Shown here: positions 8,179-17,852 of the stretch, piece by piece
How positions within the stretch are numbered: the stretch's first letter is position 1
How the letters are laid out: each line of letters starts with the position of its first letter
Source of the DNA: Beijerinckiaceae bacterium
GTDB lineage: Bacteria > Pseudomonadota > Alphaproteobacteria > Rhizobiales > Beijerinckiaceae
NCBI GenBank assembly: GCA_947452455.1
Contig: CANGBX010000003.1
Coordinates: forward strand, 62,001 to 126,000
Direction: 5' to 3'
DNA length: 64,000 nucleotides
Program-made: the position numbers and the translations under genes
The notes under the pieces: model-generated
Database searches by the model: none
What the model was told of the DNA's origin: nothing
Seen by the model: the letters and a program-made list of their open reading frames with translations, nothing else

Positions 8179-8862
8179 TTAATCCCGAGGCAAAAGGTCC
8201 GGCCGACGCTCAGCCGTGAGCCGCTCAGCCTGCTCCCGCCGCCAGCGGGCGATCCGGGCGTGATCGCCCGACAGCAGCACTTCGGGGATCTCCCGCCCCT
8301 CCCATTCGCGGGGCCGCGTGTAATGGGGATATTCGAGCAGCCCGCCCTCAAAGCTCTCCTCCGAGCCCGAAGCCTCCTTGCCCATGACGCCGGGCAAAAG
8401 CCGCACACAGGCGTCCAGAAGCACCATGGAGGCGATTTCGCCGCCCGAGAGCACGTAATCGCCGATGGAGACCTCCTCCAGCCCACGGCCCGCGATCACC
8501 CGCTCGTCCACGCCCTCAAAGCGGCCACAGACGATGGCCACACCTGGCCCCGCCGCCAGAGCCCGGACCCGCTCTTGGGTCAGTGGGCGCCCGCGCGGGC
8601 TCATCAGGAGGCGCGGACGGGGATCATCGGCTGGCAGACCAGCATCGAGAGAGGCTGCCAGCACATCGGCGCGGATGACCATGCCCGGGCCACCGCCCGC
8701 TGGCGTATCATCCACCGCGCGGTGGCGGCCAAGGCCATGCTCGCGGATCTGGTGGGCTTCAAGAGACCATGTGCCGCGCTTGAGCGCCTCACCTGACAGC
8801 GATGTGCCCAGTGGGCCCGGGAACATATCGGGATAGAGCGTGAAGATGGAGGCCTGCCACAT
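8179..8862 (-). CDS. trmD: tRNA (guanine-N1-)-methyltransferase
   Basis: TrmD puts the m1G37 methyl group on tRNAs with a G next to the anticodon and so protects the reading frame. The 227-residue protein starts [22 protein letters not shown], and the trefoil-knot SAM site is seen in [13 protein letters not shown] and [11 protein letters not shown], with [12 protein letters not shown] earlier. Its start codon overlaps the rimM stop by one base (8862), so the two are translationally coupled. The C-terminal RRPDLL is typical. Confidence 0.97.
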   Translation of the reverse strand: MWQASIFTLYPDMFPGPLGTSLSGEALKRGTWSLEAHQIREHGLGRHRAVDDTPAGGGPGMVIRADVLAASLDAGLPADDPRPRLLMSPRGRPLTQERVRALAAGPGVAIVCGRFEGVDERVIAGRGLEEVSIGDYVLSGGEIASMVLLDACVRLLPGVMGKEASGSEESFEGGLLEYPHYTRPREWEGREIPEVLLSGDHARIARWRREQAERLTAERRPDLLPRD

Positions 8863-9395
8863 CAGGCGTCATCCGCTTCATCTTCGCGGACAATCACCTC
8901 TTCGGGCATGTCGACGATGACACGCTTGTTGGCGATCTCGACAATGGGCACGACTTTTTTGGTGAAGGGCAAAAGCAGATTGTCGCCAATCTCCGGGCGC
9001 ACATCGAGAATATCGCCCGCGCCGAAATTCAGCACATTGGCGATGGTGCCAATCAGCACACCCTCGCGCGTTTCAGCGCGCAGGCTGATAAGATCGGCAT
9101 GATAAAATTCGTCTTCATCTGCGGGCGGCAAATCTGCACGCGGCATGTAGATGGAGGTGTTGGTGAGTTTTTCGGCAGCCGTGCGATCAGCCACGCCATC
9201 CACGCGCACGACAAGAATGTCGTCTTTGATGGGACGGGCTGAGACAATTTTGAATTTGGTTTTGCCGCTCTCATCGGTGAGGCGCGGATAATCGGCGATC
9301 GCCAGCGGATCGCCTGTGTAGGATTTCAGCCGCACTTCGCCGCGCACGCCATGCGCTGCGCCGAAGATTCCAACAAGGACGAGATCCTGCGGCAT
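8862..9395 (-). CDS. rimM: Ribosome maturation factor RimM
   Basis: RimM helps 16S rRNA processing and assembly of the 30S head and binds S19. The N-terminal barrel has [24 protein letters not shown], and the C-terminal PRC-barrel has [32 protein letters not shown]. Length is 177 residues. The ATG at 9395 has GAGGAAAC just upstream. It overlaps trmD by one base. A REP-like palindrome (9413-9502) lies between rpsP and this gene, which is unusual for this operon. Confidence 0.97.
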   Translation of the reverse strand: MPQDLVLVGIFGAAHGVRGEVRLKSYTGDPLAIADYPRLTDESGKTKFKIVSARPIKDDILVVRVDGVADRTAAEKLTNTSIYMPRADLPPADEDEFYHADLISLRAETREGVLIGTIANVLNFGAGDILDVRPEIGDNLLLPFTKKVVPIVEIANKRVIVDMPEEVIVREDEADDA

Positions 9396-9412
9396 GTTTC
9401 CTCAACATCTCA

Positions 9413-9502
9413 CCGTCATTGCGAGCGTCAGCGAAGCAATCCAGAAGCCGCATTTGAGGCTTGCTGGATTGCTTCGTCGCTGACGCTCCTCGCAATGACG
9501 AG
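9413..9502. repeat. REP-like palindrome copy 3 (inside the rpsP-rimM interval)
   Basis: It has ends CCGTCATTGCGAG and CTCGCAATGACG and inner arms GAAGCAATCCAG and CTGGATTGCTTC. It begins about 12 bases past the rpsP stop and ends 18 bases before the rimM start, with the rimM Shine-Dalgarno just outside it. It therefore sits within one transcript of ribosomal genes. Confidence 0.9.
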
Positions 9503-9513
9503 GAAAAGACCAC

Positions 9514-9936
9514 TTACTCAGCAGCAGGCGCTTCTTCAGCCGGAGCAGCGGCGGCAGCGGCAGCGGCTTCCTTTGCAGCAGCGGCGGCATCAGCAGCGGC
9601 GGTCGCAGCAGCGGCGGCAGCAGCCAGACGCTCCTGAGCCTTCTTCTTCGGCAGAGCCTTTTCCGGATTGTTGCGCGCATCGCGCTTCAACACGCCCAGA
9701 TTGCTGAGCAGACGCTCGACGCGATCGGTCGGCTGCGCGCCCTTTGCGAGCCAATCCTTGGCCTTTTCAACATCGAGCACGAGACGCGATGCATCGTCCT
9801 TGGCCTTCAGCGGATCAAACGTGCCGATCTTTTCGATGAAACGGCCATCACGCGGCATGCGCGCATCGGCAACAACCACGCGATAGAATGGACGCTTCTT
9901 GGCACCGCCACGCGACAAACGAATTTTGAGAGACAT
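9514..9936 (-). CDS. rpsP: 30S ribosomal protein S16 with alanine-rich C-terminal extension
   Basis: S16 is a 30S assembly protein. Residues 1-85 match the family ([42 protein letters not shown]). The protein then continues about 55 residues beyond the usual end with [10 protein letters not shown] followed by an almost pure Ala/Glu tail ending PAEEAPAAE. Alphaproteobacterial S16 proteins often have short low-complexity tails; this one is on the long side. It heads the rpsP-rimM-trmD-rplS run and lies 77 bases after ffh. Confidence 0.97.
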   Translation of the reverse strand: MSLKIRLSRGGAKKRPFYRVVVADARMPRDGRFIEKIGTFDPLKAKDDASRLVLDVEKAKDWLAKGAQPTDRVERLLSNLGVLKRDARNNPEKALPKKKAQERLAAAAAAATAAADAAAAAKEAAAAAAAAPAEEAPAAE

Positions 9937-9968
9937 GCTTTCTTCCTTTCAGATCATTTTCATTCACT

Positions 9969-9988
9969 GCAAGACGAGTGCGTCTTGC
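9969..9988. other. Perfect hairpin between ffh and rpsP
   Basis: GCAAGACG, loop AGTG, CGTCTTGC form a perfect 8-pair stem 26 bases after the ffh stop. On the minus strand, where both genes lie, no T-run follows, so it is more likely a processing or stabilising stem than a full terminator. The T-rich stretch follows it only on the plus strand. Confidence 0.6.
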
Positions 9989-10013
9989 GATTTCTTTTTC
10001 ATTCCTTCGAAAT

Positions 10014-11576
10014 TCACTTCTTCTTTCCGAAGGGATTGAAACCACCAAGCCCGGGAAGACCCGGACCTTTTGAACCCAGACCCGGGAGCCCCGGCATTCC
10101 AGGTTTTGGCCCGAACGCACCGGCAGGCGGTGCATCAGGCAATTTCGGCATAGCGGGCGCGTTACCGCCCATCTGCTTTTGCATTTCAGCCATTTCTTCG
10201 GGGCTCGGCATGCCAGCACCCATGCCACCACCCATGCCAAACATTTGCGCCATTTTGCCCAACGGGCCGCGCTTGTTCGCGCCACCCATGGCTTTCATCA
10301 TGTCGGCCATCTGGCGATGCTGCTTGAGCAGACGATTGACGTCTTCAACCTTTGTTCCCGAGCCCGCTGCAATGCGCTTCTTGCGCGAGGCTTTCAGCAC
10401 ATCGGGATGACGGCGCTCATCGCGCGTCATGGACGAGATGATGGCGCGCTGGCGCTTGATGACACGATCATCAAGATTGGCGGCGGCAATCTGGTCTTTC
10501 ATCTTGGCCATGCCGGGCATCATGCCCATGATGCCGCCAAGACCGCCGATCTTTTCAACCTGCGCCAATTGCTCGGACAGATCATCGAGATCGAATTTGC
10601 CCTTGCGCATTTTCTCGGCAATGCGCTGGGCTTTTTCGGCATCAATATTCTGCGCGGCTTTTTCGACGAGCGAGACAATGTCGCCCATGCCCAAAATACG
10701 ATTGGCAATGCGTTGGGGATGAAACTCGTCGAGATCATCGACCTTTTCACCCGTACCAATGAGCTTGATCGGCTTGCCCGTGACTGCGCGCATCGACAGC
10801 GCAGCACCGCCGCGGCCATCGCCATCCACACGCGTCAGAACAATACCGGTGATGCCGACACGCTCGTTGAAATTCTTGGCGAGATTGACGGCGTCCTGGC
10901 CGGTCAGCGAATCCGCCACGAGCAGAATTTCATGCGGGTTGGAAACGGCCTTGATCTCGGCCATTTCCGCCATCAGCGGCTCATCAATATGTGTGCGGCC
11001 TGCCGTGTCGAGAATGATGACATCAAAGCCCTGCAGGCGGGCGGCTTCTTCTGCGCGGCGTGCAATCTGCACAGGTGTCTGGCCAGCCACGATCGGCAAA
11101 GTCTCGATGCCGATCTGGCGGCCGAGCACAGCGAGCTGTTCTTGCGCGGCCGGGCGCTTCACGTCGAGCGAGGCCATCAGCACTTTGCGCTTTTCGCGAT
11201 CACGCAGGCGCTTGGCGATCTTGGCCGCGGTGGTGGTTTTACCCGCGCCCTGCAGGCCGACCATCATAATGCCGACAGGTGCCGCCGCATTGAGATCGAT
11301 GGGGTCAGCGGTCGCCCCCAAAGTGTCGATCAGAACGTCATTGACGATCTTGATGACCATCTGGCCGGGCGTGACGGATTTGACGACATTGGCGCCAATG
11401 GCGCGCTCGCGCACTTTGTCGGTGAAGGAACGCACGACATCGAGCGCAACGTCGGCCTCGAGAAGCGCACGACGCACCTCGCGCAGGGCGTTGTTCACGT
11501 CCTCGTCGCTCAAGACGCCGCGCTTGGTCAGCGCGTCGAAAATGCCGGTGAGCTTTTCGCTCAGGCCTTCGAACAT
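10014..11576 (-). CDS. ffh: Signal recognition particle protein (SRP54)
   Basis: Ffh is the SRP GTPase that binds 4.5S RNA and signal sequences and docks with FtsY (21051-22079). The N domain begins MFEGLSEKLTGIFDALTKRG, the G domain has GLQGAGKTTTAAKIA near residue 107 and DTAGRTHID, and the C-terminal M domain is Met/Gly/Pro-rich (FGMGGGMGAGMPSPEEMAEM). The ATG at 11576 gives 520 residues; a longer frame to 11654 adds non-family sequence. A promoter-like TTGACT/CTAAAA pair lies about 160-190 bases upstream. Confidence 0.97.
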   Translation of the reverse strand: MFEGLSEKLTGIFDALTKRGVLSDEDVNNALREVRRALLEADVALDVVRSFTDKVRERAIGANVVKSVTPGQMVIKIVNDVLIDTLGATADPIDLNAAAPVGIMMVGLQGAGKTTTAAKIAKRLRDREKRKVLMASLDVKRPAAQEQLAVLGRQIGIETLPIVAGQTPVQIARRAEEAARLQGFDVIILDTAGRTHIDEPLMAEMAEIKAVSNPHEILLVADSLTGQDAVNLAKNFNERVGITGIVLTRVDGDGRGGAALSMRAVTGKPIKLIGTGEKVDDLDEFHPQRIANRILGMGDIVSLVEKAAQNIDAEKAQRIAEKMRKGKFDLDDLSEQLAQVEKIGGLGGIMGMMPGMAKMKDQIAAANLDDRVIKRQRAIISSMTRDERRHPDVLKASRKKRIAAGSGTKVEDVNRLLKQHRQMADMMKAMGGANKRGPLGKMAQMFGMGGGMGAGMPSPEEMAEMQKQMGGNAPAMPKLPDAPPAGAFGPKPGMPGLPGLGSKGPGLPGLGGFNPFGKKK

Positions 11577-11734
11577 GTGCGGTCCGTTCCTCGTGGATGC
11601 GCCAAGACCCTGATGAAGCGACCGCCAAAAAGGTTTTCGCGCCCGGGGGCGCATCGCGCTGCCGGGCGTGGACCTCCAGCCTCAGGGGCTGGTCGGCGGG
11701 TCAGATCGTCAGGTTTTGACGCTAGATGAAGAGC

Positions 11735-11763
11735 TTTTAGGCCGGGGGCCTGAAAAGAGTCAA
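11735..11763 (-). promoter_or_regulatory. Putative sigma-70 promoter of ffh
   Basis: On the minus strand TTGACT (11758-11763) is followed after 17 bases by CTAAAA (11735-11740). Spacing is ideal and the -35 box is good; the -10 box is weak. The remaining bases between ffh and the repeat at 11803 hold no gene that I can see. Confidence 0.4.
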
Positions 11764-11802
11764 CCGGAGACGGTCATTTCGGAGGCGTTCCGAGCTCCTG
11801 AG

Positions 11803-11892
11803 CCGTCATTGCGAGGAGCCGAAGGCGACGCGGCAACCCAGAAAGCCGCTTTTGGGGCCTCTGGGTTGCTTCGCTTCGCTCGCAAAGACGGG
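11803..11892. repeat. REP-like palindrome copy 4 (after asd)
   Basis: It has ends CCGTCATTGCGAG and CTCGCAAAGACGG (one base changed) and inner arms GCAACCCAGAAAG and CTCTGGGTTGC. The outer end lies 6 bases past the asd stop. It occupies the asd-proximal third of the 322-base asd/ffh interval. Confidence 0.88.
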
Positions 11893-11898
11893 TGGTGA

Positions 11899-12927
11899 TT
11901 AAGCCTTCTTCGGAGCGATCAGCTTGCGCTTGACCAGCTCTTCGGCGATCTGCACCGCGTTGAGAGCCGCGCCTTTACGCAGATTGTCGGACACACACCA
12001 GAAGGCGAGGCCATTTTCAACCGTCGCATCTTCGCGAATACGCGAGATGAAGGTTGCGTCTTCACCAGCCGCTTCATGCGGGGTGACGTAGCCACCATTC
12101 TCATGCTTGTCGATGACGATAATGCCCGGCGCATTGCGCAGAACGTCGCGCGCGGAATCCGCGCTGATCGTCTTTTCGCATTCAATGTTCACTGATTCCG
12201 AATGGGCAATGAACACCGGCACGCGCACGCAAGTGGCGGTCAGCTTGATCTTGGGATCGAGAATCTTCTTGGTCTCGACCATCATCTTCCATTCTTCCTT
12301 GGTAAAGCCGTCTTCCATGAAGACGTCGATATGCGGGATGAGATTGAAAGCGATGCGCTTGGTGAATTTCTTCGAGACAACATCGCCCAATGAATAGAGC
12401 GACTTTGTTTGACGATCGAGCTCGTCCATGCCTTCTTTGCCGGCACCCGACACCGATTGATAGGTCGAGACCACCACGCGCGTGATGTGGAACTTGTCGT
12501 GCAAAGGCTTGAGCGCAACAACAAGCTGCGCCGTCGAGCAATTCGGATTGGCGATGATGTTCTTCTTCTTGAAGCCATCGAGCGCAGCCGCGTTCACTTC
12601 CGGCACGACGAGCGGCACGTCCGGATCCATGCGCCAAACGGAAGAATTGTCGATCACGACGCAGCCCTGCTGGCCGATCTTGGGGGACCAGACCTTGGAC
12701 ACATCTCCACCCGCCGACATCAGCGCGATATCGGTGCCGGAGAAGTCATAATTATCGAGGGCCTTGCACTTGAGCACCTTGTCGCCAAAGCTGACCTCTG
12801 TGCCAACCGAACGCGACGAGGCAAGCGCCACGACTTCGGACACGGGAAACTGGCGTTCGGCCAGAATGGCAAGCATTTCGCGGCCCACATTGCCTGTGGC
12901 GCCGACAACGGCGACTTTGAAACCCAT
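11899..12927 (-). CDS. asd: Aspartate-semialdehyde dehydrogenase
   Basis: Asd reduces aspartyl phosphate to the semialdehyde for lysine/diaminopimelate, threonine and methionine synthesis, and so feeds DapF (25320-26168). The nucleotide-binding start is MGFKVAVVGATGNVGREML, the catalytic cysteine is in NPNCSTAQLV near residue 130, and the active-site stretch YQSVSGAGKEG follows. The ATG at 12927 gives 342 residues; an in-frame TTG six bases upstream is less likely. A REP-like palindrome follows the stop at 6 bases. Confidence 0.97.
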   Translation of the reverse strand: MGFKVAVVGATGNVGREMLAILAERQFPVSEVVALASSRSVGTEVSFGDKVLKCKALDNYDFSGTDIALMSAGGDVSKVWSPKIGQQGCVVIDNSSVWRMDPDVPLVVPEVNAAALDGFKKKNIIANPNCSTAQLVVALKPLHDKFHITRVVVSTYQSVSGAGKEGMDELDRQTKSLYSLGDVVSKKFTKRIAFNLIPHIDVFMEDGFTKEEWKMMVETKKILDPKIKLTATCVRVPVFIAHSESVNIECEKTISADSARDVLRNAPGIIVIDKHENGGYVTPHEAAGEDATFISRIREDATVENGLAFWCVSDNLRKGAALNAVQIAEELVKRKLIAPKKA

Positions 12928-13004
12928 GGTCAAACCCTCATGTGAACTTGGGCGCTGAAGTGCACCCGTGAGGCATGCTTGTCAATGAAGGGGCTTGCGC
13001 CCCA

Positions 13005-14111
13005 TCACTTGATCTTCTGAAGCTCTGCCACAATCGCATCGCCCATCTGTGTGGTCGACACGGTTGCTGCCGCATCGCCCTTGATGTCAGCTGTGCGCAG
13101 GCCCGCGGCCAGAACATTGGCACAAGCCTTGTCGATCATATCGGCGGCTTCGCCCATGTTGAAGGAATAGCGCAAAGCCATGCCGAACGAGGCAATCATC
13201 GCAATCGGATTGGCGAGGCCCTTGCCCGCAATATCAGGCGCCGAGCCGTGCACGGGCTCATACATCGCCTTGCGCTTACCGTTCTTGTCCGCTTCGCCCA
13301 GCGAGGCCGACGGCAGCATGCCGAGCGAACCCGTGAGCATGGAAGCCACATCCGACAACATGTCGCCAAACAAATTGTCGGTGACAATCACATCGAACTG
13401 CTTGGGCCAACGCACGAGCTGCATGCCCAGCGCATCAGCCAGCATGTGATCGAGCTGCACATCGGGATATTCGCGCTTGTGCAGAGCATTGGTGACTTCA
13501 TGCCACAAAACGCCTGACTTCATGACATTGCGCTTTTCAGACGATGTCACTTTGTTGTTGCGCTTGCGCGCGAGTTCAAAAGCCACGCGACCGATGCGCT
13601 CGATTTCATAAGTGTCATAGACCTGCGTATCGATGCCGCGCTTCTGGCCATTGCCCAGATCGATGATTTCTTTCGGCTCACCGAAATAAACACCGCCCGT
13701 CAATTCGCGCACGATCATAATGTCGAGGCCCTCGACAATCTCGCGCTTCAGCGAAGACGCATCAGCCAATGCCGGATAGCAAATGGCCGGGCGCAGATTG
13801 GCAAACAGGCCGAGATCTTTGCGCAGACGCAAGAGGCCCGCTTCGGGGCGCACATCATAGGGGACCGCATCCCACTTGGGGCCGCCGACCGCACCGAAGA
13901 TCACGGCGTCGCATTCCATCGCGAGCTTCATATCGCTTTCGGAAATCGCCTTGCCATGCGCGTCATAGGCTGCACCGCCCACGAGGCCGTTTTCGGTCTC
14001 GAACGAGGCAATGCCAGCACCAGCCATCCAATCGGCCACTTTCACGACTTCGGTCATGACTTCGGGGCCAATGCCGTCACCGGCCAGAAGGAGGAGTTTA
14101 AACGTCGCCAT
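13005..14111 (-). CDS. leuB: 3-isopropylmalate dehydrogenase
   Basis: LeuB oxidatively decarboxylates 3-isopropylmalate, the step after LeuCD. The protein has 368 residues with the family start [14 protein letters not shown], a substrate loop [21 protein letters not shown], the NAD/metal region [30 protein letters not shown], and [18 protein letters not shown]. The start is the ATG at 14111. It lies 77 bases before asd on the same strand, so a leuB-asd transcript is likely. Confidence 0.97.
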   Translation of the reverse strand: MATFKLLLLAGDGIGPEVMTEVVKVADWMAGAGIASFETENGLVGGAAYDAHGKAISESDMKLAMECDAVIFGAVGGPKWDAVPYDVRPEAGLLRLRKDLGLFANLRPAICYPALADASSLKREIVEGLDIMIVRELTGGVYFGEPKEIIDLGNGQKRGIDTQVYDTYEIERIGRVAFELARKRNNKVTSSEKRNVMKSGVLWHEVTNALHKREYPDVQLDHMLADALGMQLVRWPKQFDVIVTDNLFGDMLSDVASMLTGSLGMLPSASLGEADKNGKRKAMYEPVHGSAPDIAGKGLANPIAMIASFGMALRYSFNMGEAADMIDKACANVLAAGLRTADIKGDAAATVSTTQMGDAIVAELQKIK

Positions 14112-14229
14112 GGAGGGCTCCCGTGGGAAAGGGTGAATAAGAGGCCCGTTTGCTAGCCTCTGGCTGGGGCCTTGGCAAGATCAGGCGGGCTTTGTCGCGC
14201 TGGCCTGTGCGCCAACGGGTCGTTTCATC

Positions 14230-14264
14230 AAAAAAAAGCCGCCGGGGATGCCTCCCCGACGGCC
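14230..14264 (-). terminator. Rho-independent terminator after acnA
   Basis: On the minus strand GCCGTCGGGG, a short loop and CCCCGGCGGC form a 10-pair stem with one mismatch, followed by eight T residues. It lies 25-60 bases past the acnA stop. Confidence 0.9.
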
Positions 14265-14288
14265 TTGATCTGTTTCAGACAGATGCGA

Positions 14289-17018
14289 TCAGGCAGCAGC
14301 GAGCTGGCGGATCACGTACTGCAGAATGCCGCCGTGGCGGAAATAGGTGAGCTCGTCTTCGGTCGCGATGCGGCCCAAGAGCGGGATCTTCTTCACGCTG
14401 CCATCGCCATAGACGATCTCGGCTTCCATCTTCTGGCGTGGCTTGAGCTCTTCACCCAGACCCAGGATCGTGACCTGTTCGTCACCCTTGAGGCCCAGTG
14501 TTGCCCATGACGTGCCAGGCTCGAAGGTGAGCGGCAGAATGCCCATGCCAACGAGGTTGGAACGATGGATGCGCTCGAAGCTCTGCGCAATCACCGCGCG
14601 AACGCCGAGCAGATACGTGCCCTTTGCAGCCCAGTCACGCGAAGAGCCATTGCCGTATTCTTCGCCAGCGAAGACGACGAGCGGTGTGCCCTCATCCTTG
14701 TACTTCATCGCTGCATCATAGATCGACAGGTTCTTGCCTGACGGATAATGCACGGTGTTGCCACCTTCCGGCACATTGCCGCTGGCATCACGCTGCATGA
14801 AGTTCTTGATGCGGATGTTGGCGAATGTGCCGCGCATCATGACTTCGTGGTTGCCGCGACGTGTGCCGTACTGGTTGAAGTCTTCAACGCGCACCTGGCG
14901 CTCAGACAGCCACTTGCCTGCAGGCGACGCCACCTTGATCGAACCGGCCGGTGAAATGTGGTCGGTGGTAATCTTGTCGCCGAACATCGCAAGAATACGG
15001 GCCTTTTTGATGTCCTCGACCTTGGCCGGTGTCATCGTCATGCCTTCGAAGTAAGGCGGGTTCTGCACATAGGTGGAGCCCATTTCCCACTTGTAGGTTT
15101 CTGACGTCGGCACCTTGACCTTGCGCCAGTTGACGTCGCCCTTGAACACGTCAGCATAGCGCGCCTTGTAGGCCTTCTTCGTCACATTGCGACGGATGAA
15201 GAGATCGATCTCTTTCGAGGTCGGCCAGATGTCGCGCAGGAAGACGGGCTTGCCCTTCTTGTCCATGCCGAGCGGCTCTTTGGTCAGATCCTTCGTCACC
15301 GAACCAGCGAGTGCGTAAGCAACAACCAGCGGAGGTGAGGCGAGATAATTCGCCTGCACGTCAGCCGACACGCGGCCTTCGAAATTGCGGTTACCTGAGA
15401 GAACGGCGGACGCGACAATGCCATTGTCATTGATCGACTTGGAAATGGCTTCCGGCAGCGGGCCCGAATTGCCGATGCAGGTCGTGCAACCAAAGCCGAC
15501 GAGGTTGAAGCCAACCTTGTCGAGATGCTTCTGCAAGCCAGCGGTTTCAAGATATTCAGCCACAACCTGCGAGCCGGGTGCGAGCGAAGTCTTCACCCAC
15601 GGCTTGGAAGTCAGGCCCTTTTCAGCGGCGTTACGTGCGAGCAAGCCGGCTGCAATCAACACAGATGGGTTCGAGGTGTTGGTGCACGACGTGATCGCTG
15701 CAATCACGACATCGCCGTGACCGAGATCGAAATTCGCGCCCTTGACCGGGAAACGCTTGGCTTCTTCGCCGGGCTTCTTGTATTCGCCAGCCAGAGCGGT
15801 CGCGAAATTGTCGCCAACAGCTTCGAGATTGACGCGGCCTTCCGGACGCTTCGGGCCAGCCATAGACGGCACAACGTCGGCGAGGTTGAGTTCCATGACT
15901 TCGGTGAAGACCGGATCAGGCGACTTGGCTGTGCGGAACAAGCCCTGCGACTTGGCATATTTTTCAACGAGCGAAACGCGCGACGGCGAACGGTTCGTGG
16001 TCTTCATATAATCAATGGTTTCACCATCGACCGGGAAGAAGCCGCAAGTTGCGCCATATTCCGGCGCCATATTGCCGATCGTTGCGCGATCAGCCAGCGT
16101 CAGATGATCCACGCCGGGGCCGCAGAATTCGACGAACTTGCCGACAACGCCCTTCTTGCGCAGCATCTGCGTGACAGTCAGCGCGAGATCGGTGGCGGTG
16201 ACGCCTTCCTTCATCTTGCCGCTGAGCTTGAAGCCGATGACTTCCGGCAGCAGCATGGAGAGCGGCTGGCCGAGCATGCAAGCTTCGGCTTCAATGCCGC
16301 CGACACCCCAACCCAGAACGGCCATGCCGTTGACCATAGTCGTGTGCGAGTCGGTGCCGACGAGTGAATCGGGATAAGCGACTTCAACAGTCGATGCCGC
16401 ACCACGCGCGGGCTTGTACTTTTCTTTCTTCGTCCAGACCGTCTGCGACAGATATTCCAAATTCACCTGATGGCAGATGCCGGTGCCCGGAGGAACGACG
16501 GAGAAATTCGAGAAGGCCTGCTGGCCCCACTTCAAAAAGCGATAACGCTCGCCGTTGCGCGCATATTCGAGATCGACGTTCTTCTTGAAAGCTTTGTTGT
16601 TGCCGAATTCGTCGACGATGACCGAATGGTCGATAACGAGATCAACCGGCACCAGCGGATTGATTTTCTGCGCATCGCCACCGAGCTTGGTCATGGCATC
16701 GCGCATCGCGGCCAGATCGACGACGGCGGGAACGCCGGTGAAATCCTGCATCAGAACGCGGGACGGACGGAACGCGATTTCACGCTCCTTCTTGCCCTTG
16801 TTGACGAGCCATTCGGCAACGCCCTTGATGTCTTCCTTGGTGACGGAGCGACCATCTTCGAAGCGCAGAAGGTTTTCGAGCAAAACCTTCATCGACATCG
16901 GCAGATTGGAAATGCCTTTCAGGCCGTTCTTTTCGGCGGCCTTGAGCGAAAAGTAATGATAGGTCTTAGCGCCTACCGTGAGCTTCTTGCGGCATTTAAA
17001 ACTGTCGAGCGAGGCCAT
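14289..17018 (-). CDS. acnA: Aconitate hydratase A
   Basis: AcnA interconverts citrate and isocitrate in the TCA cycle with a [4Fe-4S] cluster. It is full length at 909 residues. Cluster cysteines are in ITSCTNTSNPSVLIAAG and GFGCTTCIGNSGPLPE. Other signatures are GTDSHTTMVNGMAVLGWGVGG and GEEYGNGSSRDWAAKG. The ATG at 17018 starts MASLDSFKCRKKL, a sequence common to AcnA of this group. The gene is monocistronic with its own terminator and is divergent from ccmA, sharing a 186-base promoter region. Confidence 0.98.
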   Translation of the reverse strand: MASLDSFKCRKKLTVGAKTYHYFSLKAAEKNGLKGISNLPMSMKVLLENLLRFEDGRSVTKEDIKGVAEWLVNKGKKEREIAFRPSRVLMQDFTGVPAVVDLAAMRDAMTKLGGDAQKINPLVPVDLVIDHSVIVDEFGNNKAFKKNVDLEYARNGERYRFLKWGQQAFSNFSVVPPGTGICHQVNLEYLSQTVWTKKEKYKPARGAASTVEVAYPDSLVGTDSHTTMVNGMAVLGWGVGGIEAEACMLGQPLSMLLPEVIGFKLSGKMKEGVTATDLALTVTQMLRKKGVVGKFVEFCGPGVDHLTLADRATIGNMAPEYGATCGFFPVDGETIDYMKTTNRSPSRVSLVEKYAKSQGLFRTAKSPDPVFTEVMELNLADVVPSMAGPKRPEGRVNLEAVGDNFATALAGEYKKPGEEAKRFPVKGANFDLGHGDVVIAAITSCTNTSNPSVLIAAGLLARNAAEKGLTSKPWVKTSLAPGSQVVAEYLETAGLQKHLDKVGFNLVGFGCTTCIGNSGPLPEAISKSINDNGIVASAVLSGNRNFEGRVSADVQANYLASPPLVVAYALAGSVTKDLTKEPLGMDKKGKPVFLRDIWPTSKEIDLFIRRNVTKKAYKARYADVFKGDVNWRKVKVPTSETYKWEMGSTYVQNPPYFEGMTMTPAKVEDIKKARILAMFGDKITTDHISPAGSIKVASPAGKWLSERQVRVEDFNQYGTRRGNHEVMMRGTFANIRIKNFMQRDASGNVPEGGNTVHYPSGKNLSIYDAAMKYKDEGTPLVVFAGEEYGNGSSRDWAAKGTYLLGVRAVIAQSFERIHRSNLVGMGILPLTFEPGTSWATLGLKGDEQVTILGLGEELKPRQKMEAEIVYGDGSVKKIPLLGRIATEDELTYFRHGGILQYVIRQLAAA

Positions 17019-17204
17019 CAGAATCCGTCCCAGAATGGAGTGTGAATGGAGGTATAGCGAGGGGCTTATAGATAATTTATGAAGCCCGCGCTACACGGAC
17101 GAAAGTAAGGCTTGGAAAAATGTTCCGAGCCCGTGCCAAATGCAATCAAGAATTAAGCAGGCGTCATTCAAACATGGACGTCTGGTTCCAAAACTCGAGG
17201 ACGC

Positions 17205-17852
17205 GTGACCGCTAGCCCTTTCACATTTCCGACCTTCCGGCTACAGGCCGAGAAGCTCGCCTTGCGTCGCGGCAGCCGGCTCCTCGTCGAAAATCTTTCT
17301 TTTTCGCTGACCAATGGGCAGGCACTTGTGGTGACGGGTGCCAATGGGACAGGCAAATCGACCCTGCTGCGCGGTCTGGCGGGCTTCCTGCCGCCTGTCG
17401 CAGGCCAAGCGCACCTCGAAGATGGAGCGGGCGCGCGCGAGACCATCGCCTCACATGCCCATTATGTAGGCCATCAAGAGGGCTCAAAACCCGCCCTCAC
17501 GGCACATGAAAACCTCGCCTTCTGGCGGGCCATGCTGGCGCTGCCCGGCTTGACCAGCGACCTGACGCCCGAGGCTGCCCTGAGGCAACTGGGCGTGCCA
17601 CAGGTGGCCGATCTGCCCGTCGCCTATCTCTCGGCTGGCCAGAAGCGGCGTGTGGGGCTGGCCCGCTTGCTCCTGGCCCCGCGACCGGTCTGGATTCTGG
17701 ACGAACCCCTGACCGCTCTGGATGCCGCAGGGCAGACCCTGCTCACCGAGCTCATGAAAGACCACCTCAAAATGGGCGGGATGGTGATTGCCGCCACCCA
17801 TGCCCCACTGGGCATCGAGAGCCTGCACCTGTCACTGGGAGAAGCCACATGA
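17205..17852 (+). CDS. ccmA: Haem exporter ATP-binding protein CcmA
   Basis: CcmA is the ATPase of the CcmABCD complex, which loads haem onto the chaperone CcmE for cytochrome c maturation. Visible motifs are Walker A GANGTGKSTLL near residue 47, the ABC signature YLSAGQKRRVGLARLLL and Walker B VWILDEPLTALD. The start is a GTG at 17205, and the length of 215 residues is normal. Its stop overlaps the ccmB start (ATGA). The cluster continues B, C, D, G; ccmE, F and H are not in this window. Confidence 0.95.
   Translation: MTASPFTFPTFRLQAEKLALRRGSRLLVENLSFSLTNGQALVVTGANGTGKSTLLRGLAGFLPPVAGQAHLEDGAGARETIASHAHYVGHQEGSKPALTAHENLAFWRAMLALPGLTSDLTPEAALRQLGVPQVADLPVAYLSAGQKRRVGLARLLLAPRPVWILDEPLTALDAAGQTLLTELMKDHLKMGGMVIAATHAPLGIESLHLSLGEAT

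Noticed and set aside
10179-11729. 516-residue open frame opposite ffh
   Set aside because: High-GC coding strands often leave the antisense open. The sequence is His/Arg/Ala-rich and has no recognisable domain, while ffh on the other strand is certain.
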